From Blautia schinkii DSM 10518 (GTDB taxonomy: Bacteria; Bacillota; Clostridia; Lachnospirales; Lachnospiraceae): 64,000 nt of DNA. The stretch spans positions 1 to 64,000 of the forward strand of contig JNKJ01000011.1 in the NCBI GenBank assembly GCA_000702025.1, read 5' to 3'. This document shows, in pieces, positions 27,374 through 36,353 of the stretch. Under the pieces are notes generated by a model. That model saw only the letters and a list, made by a program, of their open reading frames with translations. It did not search any database and was not told the DNA's origin. Numbering within the stretch: the stretch's first letter is position 1; each line of letters starts with the position of its first letter. The position numbers were made by a program, and so were the translations under genes.

Positions 27374-27604
27374 GTGGAATATGGAACCATTCGGATCAAG
27401 CTGGATGATCTTTTGAAAGAATCCGGCCTTAGTAAAAATATGTTGAGCCATCGGGCAGAGATGCAACGGACACAGATCAACAACTACTGCAGAAACCAGA
27501 TCACTCGATTGGATATAGACGTTCTTGGAAGGCTCTGTACAGTGTTGAATTGTGAGATTGGTGATCTGCTGGAATTTGTACCACCAACAGAAAAAGAAAA
27601 ATAA
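27374..27604 (+). CDS. XRE-family regulator
   Basis: A 76-residue Cro/CI-type protein. The helix-turn-helix covers LLKESGLSKNMLSHRAEMQR and continues into TQINNYCRNQITRLDIDVLG; the end (CTVLNCEIGDLLEFVPP) is the classic tail of this group. GTG 27374 is used because AGGAGGG lies 7 bases upstream. It opens the plus-strand cargo and is followed by a terminator. It may control the element's own genes. Confidence 0.8.
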   Translation: MEYGTIRIKLDDLLKESGLSKNMLSHRAEMQRTQINNYCRNQITRLDIDVLGRLCTVLNCEIGDLLEFVPPTEKEK

Positions 27605-27606
27605 GT

Positions 27607-27646
27607 CCCGCGGGAAGAGATTAATCACCCTTTCCTGCGGGTTTTT
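27607..27646 (+). terminator. Terminator after the XRE gene
   Basis: CCCGCGGGAA pairs with TTTCCTGCGGG and is followed by TTTTT. Confidence 0.75.
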
Positions 27647-27720
27647 ATTATATAAAATCCTGTAATTGTCAGCTTGCGAAATCCAAAATATTTTTCTCTA
27701 TTTTGTACAAAAGACACACT

Positions 27721-27755
27721 AACTCCACCAAAACTCCACCTTCGTATGGTACACT
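27721..27755 (+). promoter_or_regulatory. CTCCACC-box promoter of the first two-component system
   Basis: AACTCCACC occurs at 27721-27729 and 27732-27740, 11 bases apart. The second copy starts 18 bases before a TACACT -10 (27750-27755), so it covers the -35. The promoter at 33534-33590 has the same geometry. This fits an OmpR-type activator binding as a tandem dimer; the regulator encoded at 27775 is the obvious candidate. Confidence 0.65.
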
Positions 27756-27774
27756 ACCCTTGGAGGTGCAAGCA

Positions 27775-28452
27775 ATGTCAAAAATGATTTTGATTATAGA
27801 GGATGAAGAATCCATTCAGAATATTATCAAGGCGTTCCTGGAGGACGCAGGCTACACGGTGGTTCTGGCTGCTGATGGCCTGGAAGGGATTGAACAGTTC
27901 CGGGCGAACAAACCCGACCTGGTGCTTCTGGATTTAATGCTCCCGAAAATTGACGGCTTTGCCGTGTGCGAAATTCTGCGGAAGGAGAGCCGGGTTCCCA
28001 TCATCATGCTCACCGCATTGGACGATGATGACAGCCAGATGAAGGGCTTTGACGCCCTGGCCGATGACTATATCACCAAGCCCTTTTCCATGCCGGTTGT
28101 GATGAAGCACATCGAAGCGGTGCTGCGCCGGGCCGAACAGGGCGGCGCTGCGCCCAATACCGTGATCCGCTATAAGGAAATCACGGTGGATACGGACAGC
28201 CTTTCCGTCCTTGTGGGAACAGAAAGCGTTTCCCTGACCACCAGGGAATTTGAGATTTTGAAGCTCCTTCTGGAAAACCAGGGCCGGGTGGTGTCCAGGG
28301 AAAGACTGCTGGACACGGTTTGGGGCTACGATTATGTTGGCGACGAAAAAATCATAAACACCCACATCAAGAACATCCGTAAAAAGCTGGGTGTGGACTA
28401 CATAGAAACCATGAGAGGGGCGGGATATAAAATTGAGAAAGAAGATCAGTGA
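27775..28452 (+). CDS. OmpR-family response regulator
   Basis: A 225-residue regulator. The receiver has acidic pocket EDEE, the phospho-acceptor in LVLLDLMLPKIDG, and K in YITKPF. The C-terminal winged helix reads LTTREFEILKLLLENQGRVV ending in the TMRGAGYKIE hairpin. It overlaps the kinase start, so the pair is co-translated. The closest types are VanR/BceR-like regulators of envelope-stress resistance. CTCCACC boxes before its own promoter and before the FtsX operon suggest it controls both. Confidence 0.9.
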   Translation: MSKMILIIEDEESIQNIIKAFLEDAGYTVVLAADGLEGIEQFRANKPDLVLLDLMLPKIDGFAVCEILRKESRVPIIMLTALDDDDSQMKGFDALADDYITKPFSMPVVMKHIEAVLRRAEQGGAAPNTVIRYKEITVDTDSLSVLVGTESVSLTTREFEILKLLLENQGRVVSRERLLDTVWGYDYVGDEKIINTHIKNIRKKLGVDYIETMRGAGYKIEKEDQ

Positions 28453-29797
28453 AAGCATCCAGGCCAAGACCTTCCTCAGTATGCTGGCGCTGCTGGTGGT
28501 CTGCTGCATCCTCATTTACGGCATGGTGATGATCTTTCTGCCGAGAAATTATCATACGGAGCTGGAAGGCCAGGTTACTTCCGATTTTTATGACTTGATG
28601 GCGGTCCTGGAACGGAACGGCTGGGAGGCCAGTTCGGACAGTTTGATGGAATTTTCCATGAGGAACAACGCTTCGGTGAAAGTCAACGATAATTATGGGA
28701 ATAATCTGTTCTCCGTGAATTTTGCCGATATGGAGAACCTGGACACTTCTGCCCCCTCTATGAGCTGTTCCGCAACATTCCAGCAAGGCGGGCAGACCTA
28801 CCATGTATTTGCCAATGCCGCCCTGGTCGCGGTGGCGCAGTCCTATGACATTCTGCTGAAGCTCATCCCCTTGATCGCCGTTGTGATTCTGCTGATTTCC
28901 GTCATGGGGGCGGTGGTTTGTTCCCGGTATTACTCCAAGCCGCTGGTCAATATCAGCAATGTGGCAAAACGGATGACCACCCTGGATATGACCTGGAAGT
29001 GTGAAGTCAACCGGCAAGACGAGATCGGTGTGCTGGCCGCCAGCCTGAATGAAATGGCCCAGCGTTTGAGTGATACGATGGACAGCTTGAAGGCGGCAAA
29101 CTGGCAGTTGAAGAAAGATATTGAGCGGGAACGGGAACAGGAAAAGCAGCGGGTGGAATTTTTCACCGCTGTCTCCCATGAGCTGAAAACCCCCATCGCC
29201 ATCATCAAGGGGCAACTGGAGGGTATGATCTATCAGGTGGGCGAATACAAAGACCGGGATACCTACCTGCGCCGGTGCATGAAAACCACCAATGACATGG
29301 AGGCGCTGGTCAAGGAGATTTTGTCGGCGGCCCGGATGGGCGGCAGCGACTTCCACCTGGAGCGTACCGACCTGGACATCAGCCAAATGCTGCGAAAGGT
29401 CTGTCAGCAGTTCCGTGGCCGGATGGAGGACAAGCAGATGGAGCTTCGCATGGACATCCAGCCGGAATACCACTACCAGGGTGACCGGCGGCTCATGGAG
29501 AAGGTGTTCACCAACGTGATTGGAAACGCCGTGGCCTATTCACCGGTGGGCGCGGTGATTACTGTCACCCAAAAGGACGAGGTGTTTTCCGTGGAGAATA
29601 CCGGCGTCCACATTGCCGAGGAAGATTTGAAGCGCATCTTCACGCCATTTTACCGGGTGGACAAATCCCGGAACCGGAACAGCGGCGGCAGCGGCCTGGG
29701 GCTGTATATCACCAAAACCATCCTGGATCACCACGAAATCATCCACAACATGGTTAATACGGAAAGTGGCGTGAAGTTTACGGCGTTTTTGTGGTGA
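28433..29797 (+). CDS. Membrane sensor histidine kinase
   Basis: A 454-residue kinase with two membrane spans (about 10-35 and 140-165) enclosing a 100-residue outer domain. A HAMP segment follows, then the H-box FFTAVSHELKTPIAIIKG and HATPase_c boxes N (NVIGNAVAYS) and G (GGSGLGLYITK). TTG at 28433 is the start; it overlaps the regulator gene by 20 bases. The outer domain has no recognised ligand family. It is VanS-like in layout. Confidence 0.9.
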   Translation: MRKKISESIQAKTFLSMLALLVVCCILIYGMVMIFLPRNYHTELEGQVTSDFYDLMAVLERNGWEASSDSLMEFSMRNNASVKVNDNYGNNLFSVNFADMENLDTSAPSMSCSATFQQGGQTYHVFANAALVAVAQSYDILLKLIPLIAVVILLISVMGAVVCSRYYSKPLVNISNVAKRMTTLDMTWKCEVNRQDEIGVLAASLNEMAQRLSDTMDSLKAANWQLKKDIEREREQEKQRVEFFTAVSHELKTPIAIIKGQLEGMIYQVGEYKDRDTYLRRCMKTTNDMEALVKEILSAARMGGSDFHLERTDLDISQMLRKVCQQFRGRMEDKQMELRMDIQPEYHYQGDRRLMEKVFTNVIGNAVAYSPVGAVITVTQKDEVFSVENTGVHIAEEDLKRIFTPFYRVDKSRNRNSGGSGLGLYITKTILDHHEIIHNMVNTESGVKFTAFLW

Positions 29798-29972
29798 TGG
29801 TCCTGCTGTTTCCTGTCTTGTACTGCCTGAAAGAATAAAATATAATAAATATTGTCGGTAGTAAGAGCATAATCTTCGTGGCCTCAAAATAGGTAAGCGC
29901 AAACGGAGGCGTGTGATTTCCCACAAAGGAGACCAAGTCCTCGTTGATAATATAAAATTAGGAAGTGGTAAC
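29798..29972 (+). promoter_or_regulatory. Spacer before the second resistance cassette
   Basis: 175 bases without a gene. AT-rich around 29836-29860, with ribosome-site-like GGAGG and AAAGGAG strings but no frame. It is the left junction of a cassette that appears inserted between the first two-component system and its likely target operon. Confidence 0.4.
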
Positions 29973-30644
29973 ATGGAACAAATCTTAATTATCGAAGATG
30001 ATACTGACATCAACAATATGATGGCGTCAGCGTTGACAAAAGCAGGGTATGAATGTAAACAGGCGTTTTCTGGAACGGAAGCCATGCTATATCTCAATAA
30101 TGAGAAATTCAGCGTGATTATTTTGGATTTAATGCTTCCCGGAAAGAGTGGAAACAGTATTGTCGAGGAAATAAAACCTCACTTAGATACCCCTATCATC
30201 GTTGTTTCAGCAAAAGACGAATTAGACACAAAGGTAAATCTGCTCTTTTCCGGGGCAGACGATTATATGACAAAGCCATTTGAAATTGATGAACTTGTAG
30301 CACGAGTGGCCGTTCAGATTAGAAAACACAGCACAGATAGGTCAGAAACAGTCTATCATTACAAGGATATGGTTTTGAACATTACAGAACACAGCATTTC
30401 CGTTTCAGGACACCCCATTTCTTTTACTCGACAAGAGTTTAAGATTTTGGAGCTATTGATCACAAACCCTAAACGGGTATTTTCCAAAAAGGAAATATAT
30501 GATTATGCGTGGGACGACCTGTATATTGGGGAAGATCGAACCATTAACGTCCATGTCAGCAATATCCGGCAGAAAATCAAGGCATTTTCCGATGAAGAAT
30601 ACATCGAAACAGTCTGGGGCGTAGGCTTTAAGCTGGCCGATTAA
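29973..30644 (+). CDS. OmpR-family response regulator, bacitracin-resistance type
   Basis: A 223-residue regulator with receiver (LIIEDDTDINN, phospho-acceptor in VIILDLMLPGKSG, K in YMTKPF) and winged helix (FTRQEFKILELLITNPKRVF, ending ETVWGVGFKL). ATG 29973 lies behind AGGAAGTGG. It begins a four-gene unit, regulator-ATPase-permease-kinase, seen in peptide-antibiotic resistance loci. Base composition is more AT-rich than the preceding pair, as expected for a separate origin. Confidence 0.9.
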   Translation: MEQILIIEDDTDINNMMASALTKAGYECKQAFSGTEAMLYLNNEKFSVIILDLMLPGKSGNSIVEEIKPHLDTPIIVVSAKDELDTKVNLLFSGADDYMTKPFEIDELVARVAVQIRKHSTDRSETVYHYKDMVLNITEHSISVSGHPISFTRQEFKILELLITNPKRVFSKKEIYDYAWDDLYIGEDRTINVHVSNIRQKIKAFSDEEYIETVWGVGFKLAD

Positions 30645-30732
30645 ATCTTGATGATTTCTTAAACATTCCTTTGCGATGTATTTGTACTGTCGCGGTACAC
30701 TGTATTTAGATCAAGCAAAGGAGGAATATGTT

Positions 30733-31647
30733 ATGGAATATCTTCTGTCTACGGACTGCTTAACGAAGAAATTCAAAAGGCAGACAGCCATTGATAATAT
30801 CAGCCTGCATATCCGGCAGGGCGAAATCTATGGCCTGATTGGAAAAAACGGCGCAGGCAAGACAACATTTTTGAAAATGATTAGCGGCCTTTCTAAACCT
30901 ACCAGCGGGGATATTACCTTTTTCGGGTATCACGGCACAGAGCGAAACAAGGTGATCTCCCGCATTGGGGTATTGCTTGAAGCGCCGGGGCTTTACCCTG
31001 ATATGTCCGCTTATGATAATCTGAAATTGAAATGTATCTGTGTAGGTTTGCACCGCCCCGGTTACATTGAGAATATTCTGAATATCGTTGGTTTGAGCGA
31101 TGTGGGAAAAAAGAAAGTCGGGCATTTTTCTTTGGGTATGAAGCAACGGCTCGGCATTGGTATGGCTCTTGTGGGGGAACCCGATCTGCTCGTACTGGAC
31201 GAACCGATCAACGGGCTTGACCCGGAAGGAATTGCAGAAGTCAGAGAAACTTTGCTTCGGTTGAATAAAGAAAAAGGGCTTACTATCATCATTTCCAGTC
31301 ACATTTTGGAGGAACTTTCTAAAATCGCCACAAACTATGCGATTATTGATAAGGGCCAACTTGTAAAAGAATTAAGCCGCGAGGAATTAGAGGCTACCTG
31401 CCGAGAACATATCGAAATTAAGATGGATCACCCGGATTTAGCCCTGCCAGTGCTGGACGCACTCGGTTTCAAAGATTACCGTGTGGCTGATGAAAACACC
31501 ATCCATATTTTTGAGCGGCTGAACGAGAGCGGAAAAATCACAATGGAACTGTCACGGAAAAATATCTATATTCATTCCATTTCCGTTACGAATGAGTCCA
31601 TTGAAGATTATTTTCTGCGGCTGACAGGAGGTGTGGATCATGCTTAA
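30733..31647 (+). CDS. ABC transporter ATPase, BcrA/lantibiotic-immunity type
   Basis: A 304-residue ATPase. Walker A is GKNGAGKTT, signature FSLGMKQRLGIGMA, Walker B LLVLDEPINGLDP, and the switch histidine is in IISSHIL. The C-terminal 80 residues are an extension typical of BcrA/NatA-like subunits. It pairs with the single permease that follows and overlaps it by 8 bases. Likely role: export or detachment of bacitracin- or lantibiotic-like peptides (family inference). Confidence 0.9.
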   Translation: MEYLLSTDCLTKKFKRQTAIDNISLHIRQGEIYGLIGKNGAGKTTFLKMISGLSKPTSGDITFFGYHGTERNKVISRIGVLLEAPGLYPDMSAYDNLKLKCICVGLHRPGYIENILNIVGLSDVGKKKVGHFSLGMKQRLGIGMALVGEPDLLVLDEPINGLDPEGIAEVRETLLRLNKEKGLTIIISSHILEELSKIATNYAIIDKGQLVKELSREELEATCREHIEIKMDHPDLALPVLDALGFKDYRVADENTIHIFERLNESGKITMELSRKNIYIHSISVTNESIEDYFLRLTGGVDHA

Positions 31648-32491
31648 AGTAATAAAAATGGATTTATTCAGAATGTTCAAGAGCAAGTACACCTATATTG
31701 TGCTGGCGGCTGCTATGCTAATGATGTTTGCTTCTGTTTTTATGACACAGCAGGATATTTCTTATTATCAGCAAACCCCGTCTGCATTGGAAACCCTGCG
31801 GGAAACTGGCGATGAAGTGAATTGGGGTATTTATATCGGTCAGGTATCTCCTGAATGGTGTACTGGCGCAAAGATCCCGCTGCCGGAGCTTGTTTCCATG
31901 AATATTCAAAGCAAATTACTTCTGATGTTTTTGGTGGCATTTATCGCGCTTTTTGCTGGCAATGAAATCCGAACAGGATTTATTAAGAATATCGCCGGAC
32001 AGACCAGACATCGGTGGGAGCTTGTAATTGGGAAACTCCTTTCGATTGCAATTTTTACTGCGGTAATGCTGATTGTGGCAATTCTGGCAATCATGGCCGG
32101 AAGTGTTCTCTTTTTCGGATATGTCCATATTCAGGAGGCAGGAAAATTCATAGGATATTTGGGGATGCAATACCTACTTCACATTGCCTATGGCAGCGTG
32201 ATCCTGTTCCTTGTTTACCTATTTCAAAATGTGGTGGCAAGCCTATTGACAGGGATTTTGCTGGCAGCAGGAATTTTACAGGTTGTGGATGCGTTGCTAA
32301 TAAACATTATTCCCCGTCTAAAAGAGATTGCAGACTTTAGTATTATGAACTACCTATCATCAGGAAATGTAGGACTTCTTTCGATGGCAAGCGGCAGCTC
32401 ATTATACCTGAAAGCCTTTCTTATCGCAATAATCACGTTGATCCTGATGGGAAGTTTAAGTGGGTTTATTATGCAGAAGAAAGATATATGA
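31640..32491 (+). CDS. ABC-2 type permease partner
   Basis: A 283-residue membrane protein with six predicted spans and one larger outer loop after the first span (about 38-85). It has ABC-2/BcrB organisation, and SVILFLVYLFQNVVASLLTG is typical of these permeases. Start ATG 31640 overlaps the ATPase end; GGAGGTG is inside the ATPase gene. It forms the channel for the preceding ATPase. Confidence 0.85.
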   Translation: MLKVIKMDLFRMFKSKYTYIVLAAAMLMMFASVFMTQQDISYYQQTPSALETLRETGDEVNWGIYIGQVSPEWCTGAKIPLPELVSMNIQSKLLLMFLVAFIALFAGNEIRTGFIKNIAGQTRHRWELVIGKLLSIAIFTAVMLIVAILAIMAGSVLFFGYVHIQEAGKFIGYLGMQYLLHIAYGSVILFLVYLFQNVVASLLTGILLAAGILQVVDALLINIIPRLKEIADFSIMNYLSSGNVGLLSMASGSSLYLKAFLIAIITLILMGSLSGFIMQKKDI

Positions 32492-32507
32492 GAAAAGAGG
32501 TGAAAAG

Positions 32508-33413
32508 ATGGCGGTTGCGTGTATCATTTTAGTGGTTATAGCTATTTTAGGGATAGGATGGGCTTTTTATTACCGGCATCAGATTAAAAATGTCAAAAGC
32601 CAGATTTCTTTTCTGAACCAGCATGAAACGAATATGTTGATAACAAGCGACCAGAAATCGGGCTGTGTAGCCGAGTTGACAGATGAATTGAATATCCTAA
32701 TTGAGCAGACCGCCGCTTTAAGGAAAGAGATTGCAGAAAATGAAAGTCATCTGAAAGATACTATAATCAACCTTTCCCATGATATACGCACGCCTTTGAC
32801 CTCTATGGACGGATATTTCCAGCTCCTATTGAAAAGTGATGATCCTGTGGAACGACAACAATATGCTACGGTTATCTCTGACCGACTTTCCTCTTTGAAA
32901 GAAATGCTGGATGAGCTGTTTACCTATGCAAAGTTGACCAATAAGGCGTATGAAGTAGAATTGTCCCCGTGTGCTGTCAATGAAATTCTTTTAAGTGTGC
33001 TTTTTAGCTTCTATAAGGATATTAAGCAGAGGGGCATAAAACCGCTGGTTAATGTCCCTGAACAGGATATTTTTATTCAAGGGAACGAACCTGCGCTCCG
33101 CCGCATTTTCCAGAACATACTGAAAAATTGTATTGAACATGGGAATAACCAGCTTTCTGTCCGTCTAATAAATACCGCTGATACGGTTCAGATTTATTTT
33201 GAAAATGGCTACCAGACGCAGGAGCCTATTGATGCCAACAAAGTGTTTGATCGCTTTTATAAGGCGGATGGAGCCAGGAGCAAAACTTCAACAGGGTTGG
33301 GGTTATCAATCGCTAAAGAGTTGGTAGAACGCCTGAATGGTTCTATAACAGGCAATGTGAAGAATGATATTTTCACCATCACTATAACCTTTCAGCTATT
33401 AAAGAATAATTGA
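32508..33413 (+). CDS. Histidine kinase of the second cassette
   Basis: A 301-residue kinase with a single N-terminal membrane span, a coiled linker, H-box TIINLSHDIRTPLTSMDG, and HATPase_c with KNCIEHG and TGLGLSIAKEL. It has almost no outer domain, so it probably senses through a membrane partner such as the transporter. It ends the regulator-ATPase-permease-kinase unit and is followed by a terminator. Confidence 0.88.
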   Translation: MAVACIILVVIAILGIGWAFYYRHQIKNVKSQISFLNQHETNMLITSDQKSGCVAELTDELNILIEQTAALRKEIAENESHLKDTIINLSHDIRTPLTSMDGYFQLLLKSDDPVERQQYATVISDRLSSLKEMLDELFTYAKLTNKAYEVELSPCAVNEILLSVLFSFYKDIKQRGIKPLVNVPEQDIFIQGNEPALRRIFQNILKNCIEHGNNQLSVRLINTADTVQIYFENGYQTQEPIDANKVFDRFYKADGARSKTSTGLGLSIAKELVERLNGSITGNVKNDIFTITITFQLLKNN

Positions 33414-33484
33414 TAAAACTACCGGACGACGGCAAAAGAAAAAAACCGTCGTTCAGCAGCTCTTTCTCATGCCAAATTAAAACA

Positions 33485-33520
33485 CGGCGGCTTTGGAACA
33501 TCAAGGCTGCCGATTTTTTT
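33485..33520 (+). terminator. Terminator after the second cassette
   Basis: CGGCGGCTTTG pairs with CAAGGCTGCCG and is followed by ATTTTTTT. It separates the cassette from the CTCCACC-box promoter. Confidence 0.75.
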
Positions 33521-33533
33521 ACACTTTATCGCC

Positions 33534-33590
33534 AACTCCACCTAAAAAATATCTCAACTCCACCTCAACTCCACCTTTGTCGTGTACCAT
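33534..33590 (+). promoter_or_regulatory. CTCCACC-box promoter of the FtsX operon
   Basis: AACTCCACC stands at 33534, 33556 and 33567, i.e. spaced 22 and 11 bases, all on one helix face. The last copy begins 18 bases before the -10 TACCAT (33585-33590), exactly as at 27732/27750. This argues for control by the regulator at 27775, although another cassette lies between. Confidence 0.65.
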
Positions 33591-33668
33591 AAGGGTGTTC
33601 CCGACAGACGGGGCACCACCGGGGCGTAAAACAGCCCCGGCGAAAAACTTATGTTAGGAGGTACACAA

Positions 33669-33716
33669 GTGAACCCACTGGTTTTACTCGAAGGAAATGA
33701 GGTGGCTCGGAAATGA
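33669..33716 (+). CDS. Short translated leader before the FtsX operon
   Basis: A 15-codon frame, GTG start at 33669 behind TTAGGAGGT, reading MNPLVLLEGNEVARK. Its TGA overlaps the permease ATG as ATGA. The permease has its own GAGGTGG inside this frame. It looks like a translation-coupling leader. Whether the peptide matters is unknown. Confidence 0.4.
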   Translation: MNPLVLLEGNEVARK

Positions 33717-35053
33717 ATCTGTGCAAACGGGCCTGCCTGTATTCCATCCGCAAAAAGGGCAAGACCCTCATGCTGCTGGCGTTTCTGCTGGTCATGGCCA
33801 CGCTAATGCTGACCTGCCTTTCCATCCAATCGACCACGGAGACGGCCAACGCCAATATTAAAAAAGCCCTGCTGGGCTATTTCACCATCAACGCCAAGAC
33901 GCTGGAAAACGGTATCCCGGAGGATACGGTGAGCCAGATTCTTGATGTGGATGGTTTGAGCGGCAGGTACACCCTGCGCTCCTATACCTACGCTACTTAT
34001 TTTGACGCAGACGGGAACCTTCTGGAAATCAACACCGAGGGCGCTGCCCAGGTGCCGGAGGGCTATGAGAACGCCGGACGGGTGGTAGCAAACTCCAACT
34101 CTCAGGAGGACAGCTATTTCACCGATGGCGGCTTTGAGATGGTGGAGGGCAGCCCTATCACCACCGAAACCGGCAGCCAGGTGCTGATCCATGAGAAATT
34201 CGCCCAGCGCAACGGCCTGTCTGTGGGCGACACCATGCTGCTGGGGAATGTGGAGAACAAAAGCCAGACCATCCCCGTGACGGTGGCCGGGATTTTCACC
34301 AATACGGAAGAACAGGATTCCATCGGCATGGCCCCGTCTTATGACCTTTACGACAACATTGTTTTCATCGACCTCTCCACCGCCTCTTTCCTGCTCTACG
34401 GCACCGAGGGAACCACCAATGTCCAGTACGGGGATTTCTATGTGAACGACCCAGACGAGTTAGAGCGCATTATGACCGATGTGCAGGAACTGGATGGTGT
34501 AGATTGGGAGAGCTGCACCCTGACCCGCTACGACAACGACTATCAGAACGCCAAGGAATCCTTGGAGGGCTTGCAGAACATCGTCTTTATCGCCATCGCT
34601 GTGGTATCGGTGATCTGTTTCCTGGTGCTGGCCTTGTTCTTGACGCTGCGGCTCCGGGGGCGAATCCATGAAACCGGCGTCTATCTGGCCATGGGCATTT
34701 CCAAAGGCTCGGTGCTGCTGCAATACCTGCTGGAAGTGATCCTCGTGGCGGCCATCGCCCTGGTGATTTCTTTTGGAACCAGCACAGCCATTTCCCATCA
34801 GATCGGGAGCAGCCTGCTCTCCCAGGTGACAAGCGAAACCTATGAGACGGTGGACTTGACCGGGGAAAGCGAAGCTGCGGAAGAAGAACCCACCGAGGAT
34901 TTGGGCCTTGCCGAGATCGAGGTAGCTGTTTCCGCCGAGGATTACGCACTGGTATGGGCTTTTGGCATGGTGCTGTGTGTGGCCTCTACCGCACTGGCGG
35001 CCTATCCCATTATGAAGATGAAGCCCAAGAGTATCTTGTCGCAGATGAATTAA
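33713..35053 (+). CDS. FtsX-family ABC permease 1
   Basis: A 446-residue MacB/FtsX-type permease: one N-terminal span (about 18-40), a 240-residue outer domain, then three spans (about 285-310, 335-360 and 405-430). An acidic cytoplasmic loop (AAEEEPTEDLG) lies before the last span. It is related to but clearly distinct from the three permeases that follow. FtsX permeases of this layout do mechanical work or sense peptides rather than simple transport. It is probably driven by the ATPase at 38948. Confidence 0.85.
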   Translation: MNLCKRACLYSIRKKGKTLMLLAFLLVMATLMLTCLSIQSTTETANANIKKALLGYFTINAKTLENGIPEDTVSQILDVDGLSGRYTLRSYTYATYFDADGNLLEINTEGAAQVPEGYENAGRVVANSNSQEDSYFTDGGFEMVEGSPITTETGSQVLIHEKFAQRNGLSVGDTMLLGNVENKSQTIPVTVAGIFTNTEEQDSIGMAPSYDLYDNIVFIDLSTASFLLYGTEGTTNVQYGDFYVNDPDELERIMTDVQELDGVDWESCTLTRYDNDYQNAKESLEGLQNIVFIAIAVVSVICFLVLALFLTLRLRGRIHETGVYLAMGISKGSVLLQYLLEVILVAAIALVISFGTSTAISHQIGSSLLSQVTSETYETVDLTGESEAAEEEPTEDLGLAEIEVAVSAEDYALVWAFGMVLCVASTALAAYPIMKMKPKSILSQMN

Positions 35054-35068
35054 GGAGGTGCAGGCGAT

Positions 35069-36337
35069 ATGAATTTAGGAATACGGGCGATTTTATACAG
35101 CGCACGGAAATGGAAAAAGACGCTGCTGGTGTTCTGCCTGCTCTTGGCCATTACTACCCTGGTGTTGTCCGGCCTTGCCATAGCCGACGCTCAGGAGGAA
35201 CAGGCTGAGGAAGTCCGGGGAACCACCGGGGCCAGCTTCACGGTGGAGAGAAACTTATCTACTGGTGGTTGGTCAAATGGCAGCGATGGCACTTATAGTA
35301 CGCAGGAGTTTATCTCCGAAGATATGATTCAGGAAATTGCGTCTGTGGACGGAATCGAAGGATATGACGCTTCATTTATTTTGATGCCATTCTTCTATGA
35401 TGAAACCGGGAAAGCACTGCCCGCAAAGGTGTACAGCTTTTTTACCTATGGCACTATCAATTCTGAATATAGCGAATTGTTCCTGTCAGGGAAACTGGAG
35501 ATTGTAGAAGGGTCGCATATTACAGACGATATAGACAATGGGATTATCATCAGCCGGGAACTCGCAGAAGAAAACGGGCTGGAAATTGGCGACACAATAA
35601 CAGGTGTATGCTACCCGGAAAACAATACCCCGGAAGTGGATATGCAACTCGTTGGTATTTTTGATGTGGTAGCGGACAAGGACGATCAAGTGAATATGTA
35701 TGACGCCTCATCCTACTTTGATTATTCCGATTATACCTTCTGCAGTATGGGGGCAATGGTCCAGTTGGTTGAAGGATGGGGAACCGATGAGATTGAAGAA
35801 GCAAACTTCTATGTTTCCGACGCTGCTCAGTTAGATAGCGTAATTGCGGAAGTACAAAAGATTTCCTCTATCAACTTGAACAATTTCAATATCACTGCCA
35901 ATGACGAGGTATATCAGAATATTTCCAGTGCCCTTTCTGACACCGGCACCCTGATTACTACCCTCATCGTTGTCATCACGGCTGTGAGCATGGTGCTGAT
36001 TATTCTCATTCTCTCCATGTCCATCCGCAGCCGAAAAAGAGAAACCGGAATCCTGCTGGCCGTTGGAATCGCCAAGCCTGCGGTGATTCTCCAGTATGTG
36101 CTGGAAACCCTGCTGATCGCGGTGGTGGCCTTCCCACTGGCGTACCTATCGAGCAAGCAGGTTGCCGGCGCCCTGGGGACGCTGTTCGGCAAGGTGGCGG
36201 AGAATGTCATCGTTACGCCGGAGCACTTTATGCTGGTGGCCATCGTGGGCGGCATTTTGCTGGTGGCGGCAGTGCTGGTGTCCAGTATCTCAACCCTGCG
36301 GTTGAAGCCCAAGCAAATCTTGGCGCAGATGGAGTAA
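35069..36337 (+). CDS. FtsX-family ABC permease 2 (tandem paralogue a)
   Basis: A 422-residue FtsX-type permease with one N-terminal and three C-terminal spans and a large outer domain (about 45-285). The first 60 residues (start MNLGIRAILYSARKWKKTLL) and the last 140 (with SIRSRKRETGILLAVGIAKP) are nearly identical in the next two genes. The outer domain differs strongly and its DNA is more AT-rich than the ends. Start has GGAGGTGCAGG upstream; it follows permease 1 by 15 bases. Confidence 0.87.
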   Translation: MNLGIRAILYSARKWKKTLLVFCLLLAITTLVLSGLAIADAQEEQAEEVRGTTGASFTVERNLSTGGWSNGSDGTYSTQEFISEDMIQEIASVDGIEGYDASFILMPFFYDETGKALPAKVYSFFTYGTINSEYSELFLSGKLEIVEGSHITDDIDNGIIISRELAEENGLEIGDTITGVCYPENNTPEVDMQLVGIFDVVADKDDQVNMYDASSYFDYSDYTFCSMGAMVQLVEGWGTDEIEEANFYVSDAAQLDSVIAEVQKISSINLNNFNITANDEVYQNISSALSDTGTLITTLIVVITAVSMVLIILILSMSIRSRKRETGILLAVGIAKPAVILQYVLETLLIAVVAFPLAYLSSKQVAGALGTLFGKVAENVIVTPEHFMLVAIVGGILLVAAVLVSSISTLRLKPKQILAQME

Positions 36338-36353
36338 AGGAGGTGCAGGCAAT

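Noticed and set aside
28367..29473. Long antisense frame of 368 codons over the kinase gene
   Set aside because: The plus strand encodes a complete histidine kinase with all motifs; the antisense frame is a codon-bias shadow.
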